NCBI GenBank assembly: GCA_038040395.1
Contig: JBBPIJ010000011.1
Span: 21,275-85,274 of the forward strand
Source of the DNA: VAXT01 sp038040395
Lineage (GTDB): Bacteria > Actinomycetota > Thermoleophilia > Gaiellales > Gaiellaceae
DNA: 64,000 bases
Reading direction: 5' to 3'
The translations under genes and the position numbers were made by a program. Below are positions 1 to 8,558 of this stretch, one piece after another; the stretch's first letter is position 1, and each line of letters begins with the position of its first letter. Below the pieces are notes generated by a model. It did not search any database. It saw only the letters and a program-made list of their open reading frames with translations, and had not been told where the DNA came from.

Positions 1-629
1 ACCATCGGCAGGTCCTGCGGCAGCGAGGCCACAGGCCCGACGTCGACGAGCTGCCGGCAGAGCGGCCGGACCGGGAGCGCCGGCCAGAGCTCCGGCGAGA
101 ACGCGCCCGCGGCGATCACGAGCACGTCTCGATCGAGCTCGCGGACATCGGTGCGCTCACGGACGTCTACCCCGAGCTCGGTCGAGCGCTTCACGAGCTC
201 ACGGGTGACCGCTTCAGGCTCCGCGACGCCGTCCTCCCAGCACACGACCGCGCCGAGGACGTCTTCCGTGTTCAGCCCGCCGACTCGCGAAGCATCGACG
301 CTCTCGACCGGGACGCCGAGCCCGCGCTGGAGCTCCGCTCGTGACTCGAGCTCCGCAAGCCCCGCTTTCGTCGTAGCGAGGAAGAGGTAGCCAACCGGCT
401 CGAAGAAGGGCGCGCCGAGCGTGGCGAAGAACCCGATCGACTCCCGCGCGAGACGCACATCGGCCTCGGTCGAGAATTGCTGCCTCACCCCGCCCATCGC
501 CTTTCCGGTCGCTCCGGAGGCGATCTCACCACGATCTGCCAGAACGACATCGGTGGCGCCGCGCAGAGCGAGGTGGTACGCGATGCTGGCTCCGATCGCG
601 CCGGCGCCGGCTACGACGATTCGAGCCAT
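1..629 (-). CDS. FAD-dependent oxidoreductase (DAO/glycine-oxidase family), C-terminus cut by window
   Basis: The reading frame is open from ATG at 629 to the window edge, giving about 209 residues of N-terminus. It begins with a Rossmann dinucleotide motif, GAGAIGAS near residues 8-15, followed by the SGATGKAMGGVRQQFS segment typical of the DAO/SoxB/glycine oxidase family that binds FAD and oxidises amines or D-amino acids. The start overlaps the end of the upstream DapA-family gene by 19 bp, so the two are almost certainly co-translated. A DapA-type lyase next to an amino-acid oxidase recalls hydroxyproline or D-amino-acid catabolism, but that pathway assignment is a guess. The substrate cannot be read from the sequence. 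Confidence 0.8.
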   Translation of the reverse strand, partial: MARIVVAGAGAIGASIAYHLALRGATDVVLADRGEIASGATGKAMGGVRQQFSTEADVRLARESIGFFATLGAPFFEPVGYLFLATTKAGLAELESRAELQRGLGVPVESVDASRVGGLNTEDVLGAVVCWEDGVAEPEAVTRELVKRSTELGVDVRERTDVRELDRDVLVIAAGAFSPELWPALPVRPLCRQLVDVGPVASLPQDLPM

Positions 630-1447
630 CGCTCCAGCTCCGCGCGCTCGTCACCGCTGAGCGTGCGAAGCGGGCCACGAACGTCCTCCCGGATCGCCAC
701 GCCGCGATGAGCAAGGCAGATCTTCAGCGCCGCCTGGAACGGAAAGCGCTCGAGCATCGAGCGCACCTCGCCGACGTCGCCCGCACGGTCACGTACGAGC
801 GCTGCGACGAGCTCCGGGAAGGCAGCCGCCAGTCCCGACACGGCTCCGGTAGCGCCGTGCTCTAAACCTTGCAGAACGAGCGACTCGGCCCCGACGAAGA
901 CGTCGAGCCCTTCGATCAAAAACGGCTCGACCTGGTCGAACGGCTGATTCGAGACCTTGAGCCCGGCCAGGTTGGGGGCGAGCTCGCGCAACTGCTCGAT
1001 CGCGCCGAGGGGGATCGAGTATCCGCAGCGGGCACGGAACTCGTAGAGGTAGAACGGCACCGGCCGGCAGGCCTCGGCCGCCGCTGCGAAATGACGGACG
1101 AGCGCCTCCTCGTCGAGCGCGTAGTACGGCGGGCCGATGACGGCGACCGCATCCGCCCCCTGCTGGGCCGCGTCGGCCGCCAGCGCCACGGTGTCGCCTG
1201 TGGTCTGCGCGCCGCAGTGCACGGCCACGTCGAACTCCTCGCCGGCCGCTTCGATGAACAGGCCGGCGGCTCGCTTCCGCTCCCCCGGGGACAGGAGGAT
1301 CCCCTCGCCCGTGGTGCCGAGAGCGAGGATCCCGTCGAGGCCACCCTGTCTAAGGAACTCGACGTACGGGCCGAAGGCGCCCTCGTCGAGCGCAGCGCCT
1401 CCTTCGCGAAGCGGCGTCACCGCAGCGGCGAGCGTTCCCCTGAGCAC
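611..1447 (-). CDS. DapA-family (dihydrodipicolinate synthase/NAL) Schiff-base lyase
   Basis: A 278-residue TIM-barrel protein of normal family length. GTTGEG lies at residues 44-49, the catalytic Tyr region is FYLYEF around 132-137, and the Schiff-base lysine is in LAGLKVSN (K164). Family members condense or cleave pyruvate-type substrates. The phosphate/carboxylate and Tyr region (YEFRARCG rather than YNxPxxxG) departs from true DapA, so a catabolic aldolase or dehydratase is more likely than lysine biosynthesis. GTG start at 1447 with a TAGAGT hexamer six bases upstream, suggesting a leaderless transcript. It is divergent from the enoyl-CoA hydratase gene and overlaps the FAD oxidoreductase downstream. 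Confidence 0.85.
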   Translation of the reverse strand: MLRGTLAAAVTPLREGGAALDEGAFGPYVEFLRQGGLDGILALGTTGEGILLSPGERKRAAGLFIEAAGEEFDVAVHCGAQTTGDTVALAADAAQQGADAVAVIGPPYYALDEEALVRHFAAAAEACRPVPFYLYEFRARCGYSIPLGAIEQLRELAPNLAGLKVSNQPFDQVEPFLIEGLDVFVGAESLVLQGLEHGATGAVSGLAAAFPELVAALVRDRAGDVGEVRSMLERFPFQAALKICLAHRGVAIREDVRGPLRTLSGDERAELERWLESS

Positions 1448-1470
1448 GCCACGACTCTAAGCTCACGAGC
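1448..1470. promoter_or_regulatory. Divergent leaderless promoter pair with overlapping -10 boxes
   Basis: Only 23 bp separate the start codons at 1447 (minus) and 1471 (plus). The minus-strand hexamer TAGAGT (1459-1454) and the plus-strand hexamer TAAGCT (1458-1463) overlap, with 6 and 7 bases to their respective GTG codons. Two polymerases could not occupy both boxes at once, so the genes may be expressed in a mutually exclusive way (inference). Confidence 0.6.
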
Positions 1471-2226
1471 GTGAACGCGCTCCGGATCGAACGTGACGGC
1501 GCCATCCTTCGGGTCACCCTCGCACGGCCCGAGCGACGCAACGCCTTTGACGCCGAGCTGATTCGAGAGCTGACCGACGCGTTCAGCGACGTCGGCGGCG
1601 CGCGCGCAGTCGTGCTGACCGGCGACGGCCCCGCTTTCTGCGCAGGCGCAGACGTCGAGTGGCAGCGCGCCGCAATCGACCTCTCTTACGAGGAGAACGT
1701 CGAGGACGCTCTGCGCCTCTACCGCATGCTCGAGGCGATCGACGCGTCCCCGGCGCCTGTCGTTGCGGGTATCCAGGGCTACTGCCTCGGCGGCGGCTGC
1801 GGCCTGGCCGCCTGCTGCGACATCGCGATCGCTGCCGAGGACGCGGTCTTCGGCTTCTCCGAGGTCAAGCTCGGAATCGTGGCGGCGGTCATCTCCCCGT
1901 TCACACTGGCGAGGATCGGGAGAGGTTCGGCGCGGCGCTACTTCGTGACAGGAGAGCGCTTCGGGCCCGAGGTCGCGTTGCGCATCGGGCTCGTCAGCGA
2001 AGTCGCGCAGGACATCGGAGCAGCGGTCGAAGCTGTCGTCGACGAGCTGCTGTCGTCAGGACCAGCCGCTGTGCGGGAAGCCAAGCGGCTCGTGCGGCCC
2101 GATCCCGGCGACGGCCGAGAGCTCGCCGAGCTCGCGGCCCGCATGCGAACGAGCGAGGAGGGACAGGCAGGCCTCCGCGCCTTCCTCGACAAGCAACCCG
2201 CCCCATGGAGATCCGAAAGCTCCTAG
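1471..2226 (+). CDS. Enoyl-CoA hydratase/isomerase family protein
   Basis: A 251-residue crotonase-fold protein. It shows the oxyanion-hole segment FCAGADV near residue 58, the CoA-binding run YCLGGGCGLAACCDIAIA near 108-125, and a candidate catalytic Glu in FSEVKLGIV. The C-terminal lysine-rich helix is present. The gene overlaps the downstream biotin carboxylase by 22 bp, so the products probably act in one acyl-CoA pathway. The hydratase plus biotin-carboxylase pairing resembles leucine catabolism (methylglutaconyl-CoA hydratase with methylcrotonyl-CoA carboxylase), but a carboxyltransferase subunit is not in view. GTG start, apparently leaderless. Confidence 0.88.
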   Translation: MNALRIERDGAILRVTLARPERRNAFDAELIRELTDAFSDVGGARAVVLTGDGPAFCAGADVEWQRAAIDLSYEENVEDALRLYRMLEAIDASPAPVVAGIQGYCLGGGCGLAACCDIAIAAEDAVFGFSEVKLGIVAAVISPFTLARIGRGSARRYFVTGERFGPEVALRIGLVSEVAQDIGAAVEAVVDELLSSGPAAVREAKRLVRPDPGDGRELAELAARMRTSEEGQAGLRAFLDKQPAPWRSESS

Positions 2227-3821
2227 TCGCGAACCGCGGCGAGATCGCGGCTCGCGTTTTTCGCACCTGCCGCGAGAAGGGCATCGCGACGGTCGCAGTC
2301 GCCGCACCCGACGACCTCGGCGCGCTGCACACGCGAGTCGCCGACGAGACCGTCGAGATCGCGGGCTACCTCGCCTCGGAGGAGCACATCCGGGCGGCTG
2401 TCCTCGCAGGAGCGGACGCGATCCATCCCGGGTACGGGTTCCTCGCGGAGAATCCCGACTTCGCAGAAGCGGTCGAGGCGGCGGGGCTCGTCTTCGTAGG
2501 CCCGACGCCCGAGGCGCTTCGCAAGGGAGGCGACAAGCTCGAGGCGAAGCGGATCGCACAGGAAGCCGGGGTGCCGGTCCTGCCTGCCGGCGAGCCCTCT
2601 GAGGTCGGTTTTCCGCTCGTCGTGAAGGCAACTGCGGGCGGCGGCGGACGCGGCATGCGCGTCGTCCGCGACCCGGCCGAGTTGGACGAGGCGCTGGCCG
2701 CGGCCAAGCGCGAGGCAAAGGCTGCCTTCGGCGACGACACGGTCTTCTGCGAGCGGTTCCTCGAGCGCCCGCGCCACATCGAGATCCAGCTCCTCGCGGA
2801 CGAGCACGGCACGGTGGTCTCCCTCGGCGAGCGCGAGTGCTCGATCCAGCGCCGCCACCAGAAGGTTCTCGAGGAATCACCCTCGCCGGCCCTCGACCCC
2901 GATCTCCGAGTGCAGATGAGCGAGGCCGCGGTCGCGTTCGGGCGGGCGATCGGCTACCGCAGCGCAGGCACGGTCGAGTTCATGCTCGACGGGCGCAACT
3001 TCTACCTCCTGGAGCTGAACGGCCGGATCCAGGTGGAGCACCCGGTGACGGAGCTCGTGACCGGGATCGACCTCGTCCGCGAGCAGCTTCGGGTCGCGGC
3101 CGGCGAGGCCCTGGACCTCGAGCCGCGCTACGAGGGCAACGCCGTCGAGGTGCGCCTCTATGCCGAGGATCCACGCACATTCCTCCCGCAGGCGGGACGG
3201 ATCGAGCGCCTACGGTTGCCGACCGGAATCCGGGTCGACGCGGGCGTCGAAGAGGGCGACGAGGTCGGGGTTGCGTACGACCCGATGATCGCCAAGCTGA
3301 TCGCCCACGGCCCGACGCGCGACGAGGCCCTGCTCCGGCTCCGAGACGCGCTCGCCGAGACCGAGGTCGGCGGGCTGACCACGAATCTGCCCTTCCTGCG
3401 CTGGCTCGTTGCGCATCCGGCCCTGCGCGCCGGCCGGACCACTACCGCCTTCCTGGCCGAGTACCCGCCGCTCTCGGCGCCCCCGGCGCGGTTGCCGGGC
3501 GGCCCGTGGGAGGGCGCCTGGCGCCTCAACCTCCCGTCCCCGGTGCCGCATTCTCCGCCGGACGTGGACGATGCAGCGCACGCGGCGACAGGAGACGGCG
3601 CCGAGCAAAGCGCGCTCACGGCCCCGATGCCCGGGACGGTGATCAAAGTCCTGGCCGCGCCAGGCGACCGTGTTTCTCCTCGGCAGACGCTGCTCGTCCT
3701 CGAGGCGATGAAGATGGAGACCCCGGTCGTCTCCCCGTACGAGGCGGTCGTGCGCGCGGTCCACGTCGCAGAAGGCGACCGTGTCGCAGGCGGCGAGCTC
3801 CTTGTCGAACTGGAGGACTAA
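2205..3821 (+). CDS. Acyl-CoA carboxylase alpha subunit (biotin carboxylase + biotin carboxyl carrier)
   Basis: About 538 residues from ATG at 2205. An upstream-extended frame exists, but similarity begins exactly at MEIRKLLVANRGEIAARVF. The biotin carboxylase part includes the ATP-grasp glycine loop (KATAGGGGRGM) and the RHIEIQLLAD and LNGRIQVEHPVTE signatures. The C-terminus is a BCCP domain with biotinyl lysine K503 in EAMKMET. It carboxylates biotin with ATP and bicarbonate and passes CO2 to an acyl-CoA through a separate beta subunit, which is absent here. It is shorter than many alpha subunits (about 650 residues), with a short linker between the two domains. Start overlaps the hydratase gene by 22 bp. 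Confidence 0.93.
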   Translation: MEIRKLLVANRGEIAARVFRTCREKGIATVAVAAPDDLGALHTRVADETVEIAGYLASEEHIRAAVLAGADAIHPGYGFLAENPDFAEAVEAAGLVFVGPTPEALRKGGDKLEAKRIAQEAGVPVLPAGEPSEVGFPLVVKATAGGGGRGMRVVRDPAELDEALAAAKREAKAAFGDDTVFCERFLERPRHIEIQLLADEHGTVVSLGERECSIQRRHQKVLEESPSPALDPDLRVQMSEAAVAFGRAIGYRSAGTVEFMLDGRNFYLLELNGRIQVEHPVTELVTGIDLVREQLRVAAGEALDLEPRYEGNAVEVRLYAEDPRTFLPQAGRIERLRLPTGIRVDAGVEEGDEVGVAYDPMIAKLIAHGPTRDEALLRLRDALAETEVGGLTTNLPFLRWLVAHPALRAGRTTTAFLAEYPPLSAPPARLPGGPWEGAWRLNLPSPVPHSPPDVDDAAHAATGDGAEQSALTAPMPGTVIKVLAAPGDRVSPRQTLLVLEAMKMETPVVSPYEAVVRAVHVAEGDRVAGGELLVELED

Positions 3822-3828
3822 CCCCTAC

Positions 3829-4131
3829 TCAGAAGAGCTTCTGCAGCTTGAGCGCGGCGCCCATGTCGCCCTCGACCTTTAGCTTGCCGGTCATGTACGC
3901 GGTCGTCGGGTTCTGCTCTCCGCTCGCGATCGCGCTGAAGGTCTCCTTCGAGGTCCGGATCGTGACGTCGGCGTCACCGGGCCCTTCCGTCACGCTGACG
4001 GCTCCGTCGGCCACATCGACCTTCCACGTCCCGGCGCCCTCGATCTCGAAGAGGAACGAGTTGTTCATCCCGGCGGTCTTGGACGCATCGACGCGGGACT
4101 CGAGCGTGTCGAAGAAGTCGCGGGTCTCCAT
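3829..4131 (-). CDS. SCP2 sterol-binding domain protein
   Basis: A 100-residue single-domain protein. The pattern FLFEIEGAGTWKVDVADGAV, then DADVTIRTSKETF and a C-terminal GKLKVEGDMGAALKLQKLF helix, is the classic SCP2 fold that holds hydrophobic ligands such as fatty acyl-CoA or sterols. It lies convergent to the biotin carboxylase gene. An upstream TAGTCT (4146-4141) nine bases before the ATG looks like its -10 box. Role in lipid handling is inferred from the family. Confidence 0.85.
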   Translation of the reverse strand: METRDFFDTLESRVDASKTAGMNNSFLFEIEGAGTWKVDVADGAVSVTEGPGDADVTIRTSKETFSAIASGEQNPTTAYMTGKLKVEGDMGAALKLQKLF

Positions 4132-4154
4132 CGGCCCGCGAGACTAGCAGGGAA

Positions 4155-4418
4155 CTACGCGGCGCTCTGAGCCGCAGCAGGCCTCGGCAGGTAGCGCTCG
4201 ATCAGCGCGTACGAGAGCTGCCACTGCGCTCGAGCGATCGCAACTCGGTTCTGCTCGAGTGCGACCGAGCTCGCATCCCTGTGGCGCAGGTCCTGACGCT
4301 CGCGCGCGAGGACGCCGAGCTGCTCGTTGAGCGACTCGACAGTCGGCGACGTGCGCCGACGACGGAAGCGAAGGGGCCGCAGGGTGGTCATAGCCACATT
4401 CTGTATCGGCTGATTCAA
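4155..4418 (-). CDS. Small basic hypothetical protein
   Basis: An open frame of 87 residues from TTG at 4418, or 78 from ATG at 4391. It has an Arg-rich N-terminal segment (LRPLRFRRRRTSP) followed by a helical region with alternating Glu/Gln/Arg. No family is recognised. It sits between SCP2 and the divergent aminopeptidase gene. The start is uncertain because neither choice has a convincing ribosome site; TAACTT four bases before the TTG is a weak promoter hint. Kept because the frame fills the gap and ends cleanly 23 bp before the SCP2 start. Confidence 0.5.
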   Translation of the reverse strand: MNQPIQNVAMTTLRPLRFRRRRTSPTVESLNEQLGVLARERQDLRHRDASSVALEQNRVAIARAQWQLSYALIERYLPRPAAAQSAA

Positions 4419-4484
4419 GGGAAAGTTAAGGCGAGTTGAAAGTTATGAAAACCTTTCCGCGTCCACGGTAGAAACCCTGTCGGA

Positions 4485-4490
4485 TAGCAT
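4485..4490 (+). promoter_or_regulatory. Candidate -10 box of pepA
   Basis: TAGCAT ten bases upstream of the ATG at 4501; no -35 match is obvious and no Shine-Dalgarno lies before the start. Transcription would begin within a few bases of the start codon. Confidence 0.5.
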
Positions 4491-4500
4491 CGCGGCCCCG

Positions 4501-5970
4501 ATGAAGGTTGAGGTCTCTCCCGCTTCAAGCTCATTCCCGGAAGCGGACGTCCTTGCCGTTCCGATAGGCCCGAACGGACCGCCCACCCCGTCCGGCCTCG
4601 AGGGGCCTGCACAGCGGATAGCCGAAGAGGAAAGCGTCGGCGAGAAGGCCGGACGCACGGCCGTCCTCTACTTGGAGGAAGGGCCCCGTCGCATCGTCCT
4701 GGTCGGCCTCGGCCCGGCGGACGAGCTCGACGCGGACGCGCTGCGCACCGCAGCCTCCTCAGTCGCGAAGGAGACCAAGCGTGTCGGCGGCTCGATCGCG
4801 TGGCTGCTCGACGACTCGCTCGGCCTCTCTCACGCCGAGCAGGCTCGCGCAGTGGTCGACGGCCTCCTGCTCGGGACGTATGACCCGGGGCGCTGGAAAG
4901 CTGACGCGTCGCCCGACCCGCCGTTCACGCGGCTCGTTCTCGTCGGGACGGACGACGACGCCGTGGGCGATGCCGGTGAGCGGGCAGCGACTGTCGCCTC
5001 CGCGGCGAATCGCGCCCGGGACCTTGCCAACACCGGCGCGAACCTGCTGACTCCCGAGCGGCTCGCCGACCGCGCGGTCGAGCTCGCAGGGGAGCACGCG
5101 AACCTCACCGCCGAGGCGCTCGGACCGGACGAAGTGGAAGAGCTCGGAATGGGCGCGTTCTCGGGCGTCGCGCAGGGAAGCCACAACCCGCCGCGCATGA
5201 TCGTCCTCCGCTACGAGCCGCCTTCGCCGGCGGGCGAGGTCGTGCTCGGGCTCGTCGGGAAGGCGATCACATTCGACACGGGCGGAATCTCGATCAAGCC
5301 GGCGCTCTACATGGAGGACATGAAGGGCGACATGGCCGGCGGCGCGACGGTGCTCGAGGGGATCGGCGCGATCGCAGAGCTCGGGCTTCCGCTGCGCGTG
5401 CTCGCGGTCGTGGCCGCCGCCGAGAACGCGGTCGGCGGCGGCGCCTTCAGGCCCGGCGACGTCCTGACGGCGATGAACGGCAAGACGATCGAGGTGACGA
5501 ACACCGACGCCGAAGGACGCCTGGTGCTCGCGGACGCGCTCACGCATGCGCGGCAGCTCGGCGCGACTCACCTGCTCGACTTCGCCACTCTCACCGGCGC
5601 GATGAACCGCGCGCTCGGCGACCTCTACGCCGGGGTCTTCGGGAACGACGATGTATGGCGCGACGAGGTCGTCGCCGCCGGCGAGGCGAGCGGCGATCAC
5701 GCCTGGCCCTGGCCGATGCACCGCCGCTATCGCGGCCTGATCGACTCGGCGTTTGCCGACATGAAGAACTCTTCGGTCCGGGGGCAGGCCCAGCCGACCT
5801 ACGCGGCGTCGTTCCTGGAGGAGTTCGTCGGCGAGGGCCCCTGGGCACACGTGGATATGGCCGGCACCGGCTTCTACACCTGGGGACGGGACGATTACCT
5901 CTGGCAGAAGGGCGGAACCGGTTACGGCGTCCGCCTGATCGTCGAGCTCGCCGACCGGCTCACGGCGTGA
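4501..5970 (+). CDS. pepA: Leucyl aminopeptidase (M17 family)
   Basis: 489 residues, normal for M17. The metal and catalytic lysine segment KAITFDTGGISIKP begins at K254, with D259, and the signature NTDAEGRLVL is at 334-343. The family removes N-terminal amino acids from peptides as a cytosolic hexamer with two metal ions per subunit. The N-terminal macrodomain-like region is present but divergent. Its TGA stop overlaps the GTG start of the following acyl-CoA dehydrogenase (GTGA), which couples the two genes. Confidence 0.95.
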   Translation: MKVEVSPASSSFPEADVLAVPIGPNGPPTPSGLEGPAQRIAEEESVGEKAGRTAVLYLEEGPRRIVLVGLGPADELDADALRTAASSVAKETKRVGGSIAWLLDDSLGLSHAEQARAVVDGLLLGTYDPGRWKADASPDPPFTRLVLVGTDDDAVGDAGERAATVASAANRARDLANTGANLLTPERLADRAVELAGEHANLTAEALGPDEVEELGMGAFSGVAQGSHNPPRMIVLRYEPPSPAGEVVLGLVGKAITFDTGGISIKPALYMEDMKGDMAGGATVLEGIGAIAELGLPLRVLAVVAAAENAVGGGAFRPGDVLTAMNGKTIEVTNTDAEGRLVLADALTHARQLGATHLLDFATLTGAMNRALGDLYAGVFGNDDVWRDEVVAAGEASGDHAWPWPMHRRYRGLIDSAFADMKNSSVRGQAQPTYAASFLEEFVGEGPWAHVDMAGTGFYTWGRDDYLWQKGGTGYGVRLIVELADRLTA

Positions 5971-7100
5971 ACTTCGATCTCACCGAGGAACAGGAGCTCG
6001 TCCGGCGCACGGTTCGCGACTTCGCCGAGCAGAAGGTCGCGCCGGTGGCCGAGGAGCTCGACCGGGAGCACCGCTTCCCCTACGAGCTCGTCGCCGAGCT
6101 CGCCGACCTCGGATTGATGGGCATGCCCATCCCCGAGGAGTACGGAGGCGGCGGCAGCGACACCCTCTCGTACGCGATCGCCGTCGAAGAGCTCACGCGC
6201 ATCGATTCGTCGGTCGCGATCACCGTCGCTGCGCACACGTCGCTTGGAACGATGCCGATCTACCTCTATGGGAGCGACGAGCAAAAGCGCGAATGGCTAC
6301 CGGACCTCGCGGCCGGCAAGAAGCTCGCCGCCTTCGGGCTCACCGAGCCGGGTGCCGGCTCCGACGCCGCCGCCGCACGGACCCGAGCCGAGCTTCGCGA
6401 CGGCGAGTGGGTGATCAACGGCTCGAAGATCTTCATCACGAACGCGGGCACCGACATCTCCGCGTGCGTGACGATCACCGCTCTCACGGGCGAGGACGAG
6501 ATCTCGAACCTGATCGTCCCGAACAGCACGCCGGGCTACGAGATCTCGCCGCCGATGGAGAAGCTCGGCTGGCGAGCATCCGACACACGAGAGCTCTCGT
6601 TCAAGGACGCTCGGGTGCCCGAGGGGAACCTCCTGGGCGAGCGCGGTCAGGGTTTTCGCCAGTTCCTCGAGATCCTCGACGGGGGCCGGATCTCGGTCGC
6701 CGCGATGGGGGTCGGGCTCGCGCAGGGCGCGTACGACCTCGCATTCAAGTACGCGAAGGAGCGCGAGCAGTTCGGGAAGCCGATCGCAAGCTTCCAGGCG
6801 ATCCAGTTCCAGCTCGCGGACATGGCCGTGGAGATCGAGGCGGGTCGCAACCTCGTCTACAAGGCCGCGTGGCTCAAGGACGAGGGCCGCGAGTTCGCCA
6901 AGGAGGCCGCGATGGCGAAGCTCTACACGGGCGAGCTCTCACACCGTGTCGTCAACCAGGCGCTCCAGATCCACGGCGGCTACGGTTTCATGGAGGAGTC
7001 GGCGATCTCGCGGCTGTACCGGGACCAGAAGATCCTCGAGATCGGCGAGGGGACGAACGAAGTCCAGCGGATGGTGATCGCCCGACACCTGGGCCTGTGA
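5967..7100 (+). CDS. Acyl-CoA dehydrogenase
   Basis: 377 residues from GTG at 5967; a longer frame exists upstream but it runs inside pepA. N-terminus NFDLTEEQELVRRTVRDFA, the FAD/substrate segment AFGLTEPGAGSDA, and the C-terminal EIGEGTNEVQRMVIARHLG carrying a Glu at the position of the catalytic base are all standard for the family. It introduces the 2,3-double bond of acyl-CoA, passing electrons to ETF. The chain-length or branched-chain preference is not visible. Translationally coupled to pepA by a 4-bp overlap. Confidence 0.93.
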   Translation: MNFDLTEEQELVRRTVRDFAEQKVAPVAEELDREHRFPYELVAELADLGLMGMPIPEEYGGGGSDTLSYAIAVEELTRIDSSVAITVAAHTSLGTMPIYLYGSDEQKREWLPDLAAGKKLAAFGLTEPGAGSDAAAARTRAELRDGEWVINGSKIFITNAGTDISACVTITALTGEDEISNLIVPNSTPGYEISPPMEKLGWRASDTRELSFKDARVPEGNLLGERGQGFRQFLEILDGGRISVAAMGVGLAQGAYDLAFKYAKEREQFGKPIASFQAIQFQLADMAVEIEAGRNLVYKAAWLKDEGREFAKEAAMAKLYTGELSHRVVNQALQIHGGYGFMEESAISRLYRDQKILEIGEGTNEVQRMVIARHLGL

Positions 7101-7138
7101 TCCTGAGGGAACCCCTGGGATCCCGCCAAGGCCCCTGT

Positions 7139-7144
7139 TAGGCT
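7139..7144 (+). promoter_or_regulatory. Candidate -10 box of the persulfide dioxygenase gene
   Basis: TAGGCT eight bases before the GTG at 7153, with no ribosome site between. Confidence 0.55.
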
Positions 7145-7152
7145 TTCTTTTC

Positions 7153-8499
7153 GTGCAGTTCCGGCAGTTCGTCAATGACGATCTCGGCTGCGCGTCCTAC
7201 CTGATCGGCGACGAGTCCTCGGGTGAGGCCGTGGTCGTCGATCCCGCCTACGCGATCGAGCAGTACCTCGAGGAGGCCGAGAAGCGGCACGTTCGCATCA
7301 CGCGTGTTCTCGAGACTCACACGCACGCGGATCATGTCTCCGGACACGGGCGCTTCGCTCTCGAGCACGGCGCGACCGTCTTCGTGCACCCCGCCGCCGA
7401 GCCCGAGTATCCCTTCGAGCCGCTCGCTGACGGGCAGGAGATCTCCCTCGGCGAGGTCACGATCCGCGTGCTCCACACGCCTGGGCACCGACCGGAGCAC
7501 TGCTGCTTCGCCGTCGTGGACGGTTCGCGCGCCGACGAGCCCTGGCTCGTCATCACCGGCGATTCCCTGCTGATCGGAGATGCGGCCCGTCCGGATCTCG
7601 CCTCAGAGGCGATCGAGGGCTCACGCGGGCTCTTCGGGAGCTTGCAGCGACTCCTCGAGTTACCGGACGGCGTCGAGCTCTACCCAGGGCACGTCGCGGG
7701 GTCGCTCTGCGGCGCGGGCATGAGCTCGAAAGCCTCGTCCACGATCGGCTTCGAGCGGCGCTTCAACCGCGCGCTCGAGCTCGTCGGCCACGGCGAGGAG
7801 GAATTCGTCCAGGACCGCGCCAACTCGTCGGCGCCTCGCCCGCCCAACATGGACCGGATCGTCTCGCTCAACCGCGGGCCGTTCATCGGTGCGCAGCAGC
7901 CGCTCGGATCGGTCCAGTCCGCCGACGGCGCCGTCGTGCTGGACGTCCGTACCGCGCGCGAGTTCTCGGCCGGTCATCTCCCCGGCGCGTTCAGCGTCCC
8001 GGTCTCGGGCTCCTCCTTCGCAACCAAGGCCGCGTTCGTCCTCACCGCCGACGAGCCGGTCTCCATCTACGCCTCGGCCGCGGAGGACGCCGAGCAGGCC
8101 GCGCAGAGCCTGCGCTCGGTCGGCCTGTTCGAGCTTCGCGGCGTCCTGGCTCAGGCCGAGGAGAGCGAAAAACTGGAGTCGGTCGAGATCGAGGACCTTG
8201 ACCGGCTGCTCGCCGAAGGGACGGTCGAAGTGCTCGACGTCCGCGAGGCCTCAGAACGCGACGAAGGCTATATCGACGGCACGCGGCACCTGCCCTACCG
8301 GCTCGTCCGCGCCTGCGTCGACGACCTCCGAAGCGAGCGGCCGGTGATCACGATCTGCTCTAGCGGTACGCGGGCGGTAATCGCGGCGAGCGTCCTCGCG
8401 GCGAACGGCATCGAGGCTCACCCGGTCGTCGGCGGAGGCGTCGAGGACTGGGTCGAGCGCGGCGGCAAGACGGTGCAGTTCCGCCGCTGCGGCAGTTAA
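7153..8499 (+). CDS. CstB-like persulfide dioxygenase with two rhodanese domains
   Basis: 448 residues in three parts. Residues 1 to about 240 are a metallo-beta-lactamase fold of the ETHE1/persulfide dioxygenase type, with HTHADH at 56-61 and further metal ligands in HTPGHRPEH. A first rhodanese-like domain follows and has no Cys at its active-site loop (VSIYASAAED). The last rhodanese, about 350-445, keeps the catalytic Cys in ITICSSGTRAV. The same order, dioxygenase, pseudo-rhodanese, rhodanese, is known for CstB, which converts persulfides to thiosulfate. Sulfide detoxification in the cytoplasm is therefore the likely role. Confidence 0.88.
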   Translation: MQFRQFVNDDLGCASYLIGDESSGEAVVVDPAYAIEQYLEEAEKRHVRITRVLETHTHADHVSGHGRFALEHGATVFVHPAAEPEYPFEPLADGQEISLGEVTIRVLHTPGHRPEHCCFAVVDGSRADEPWLVITGDSLLIGDAARPDLASEAIEGSRGLFGSLQRLLELPDGVELYPGHVAGSLCGAGMSSKASSTIGFERRFNRALELVGHGEEEFVQDRANSSAPRPPNMDRIVSLNRGPFIGAQQPLGSVQSADGAVVLDVRTAREFSAGHLPGAFSVPVSGSSFATKAAFVLTADEPVSIYASAAEDAEQAAQSLRSVGLFELRGVLAQAEESEKLESVEIEDLDRLLAEGTVEVLDVREASERDEGYIDGTRHLPYRLVRACVDDLRSERPVITICSSGTRAVIAASVLAANGIEAHPVVGGGVEDWVERGGKTVQFRRCGS

Positions 8500-8507
8500 A
8501 CGGCCGC

Positions 8508-8558
8508 GCCGGCAAAGCCGGCACAGCCTCCTCTGGTCGGCGCCGCCGAGTCGGCGCC
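8508..8558. repeat. Double hairpin between convergent stop codons
   Basis: GCCGGC (8508-8513) is repeated around an AAA loop at 8517-8522. A second stem, GGCGCCG (8539-8545), pairs with CGGCGCC (8552-8558), and its last base is part of the stop codon of the minus-strand cyclase gene. It can serve as a bidirectional terminator. The layout resembles the stop-proximal double hairpins elsewhere in the window. Confidence 0.6.

Noticed and set aside
1659..2204. In-frame upstream extension of the biotin carboxylase
   Set aside because: The added residues are Arg/Ala-rich noise in the hydratase gene and the conserved protein begins at the ATG at 2205.
5655..5966. Upstream extension of the acyl-CoA dehydrogenase into pepA
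   Set aside because: GTG at 5967 gives the family N-terminus and overlaps the pepA stop as GTGA.
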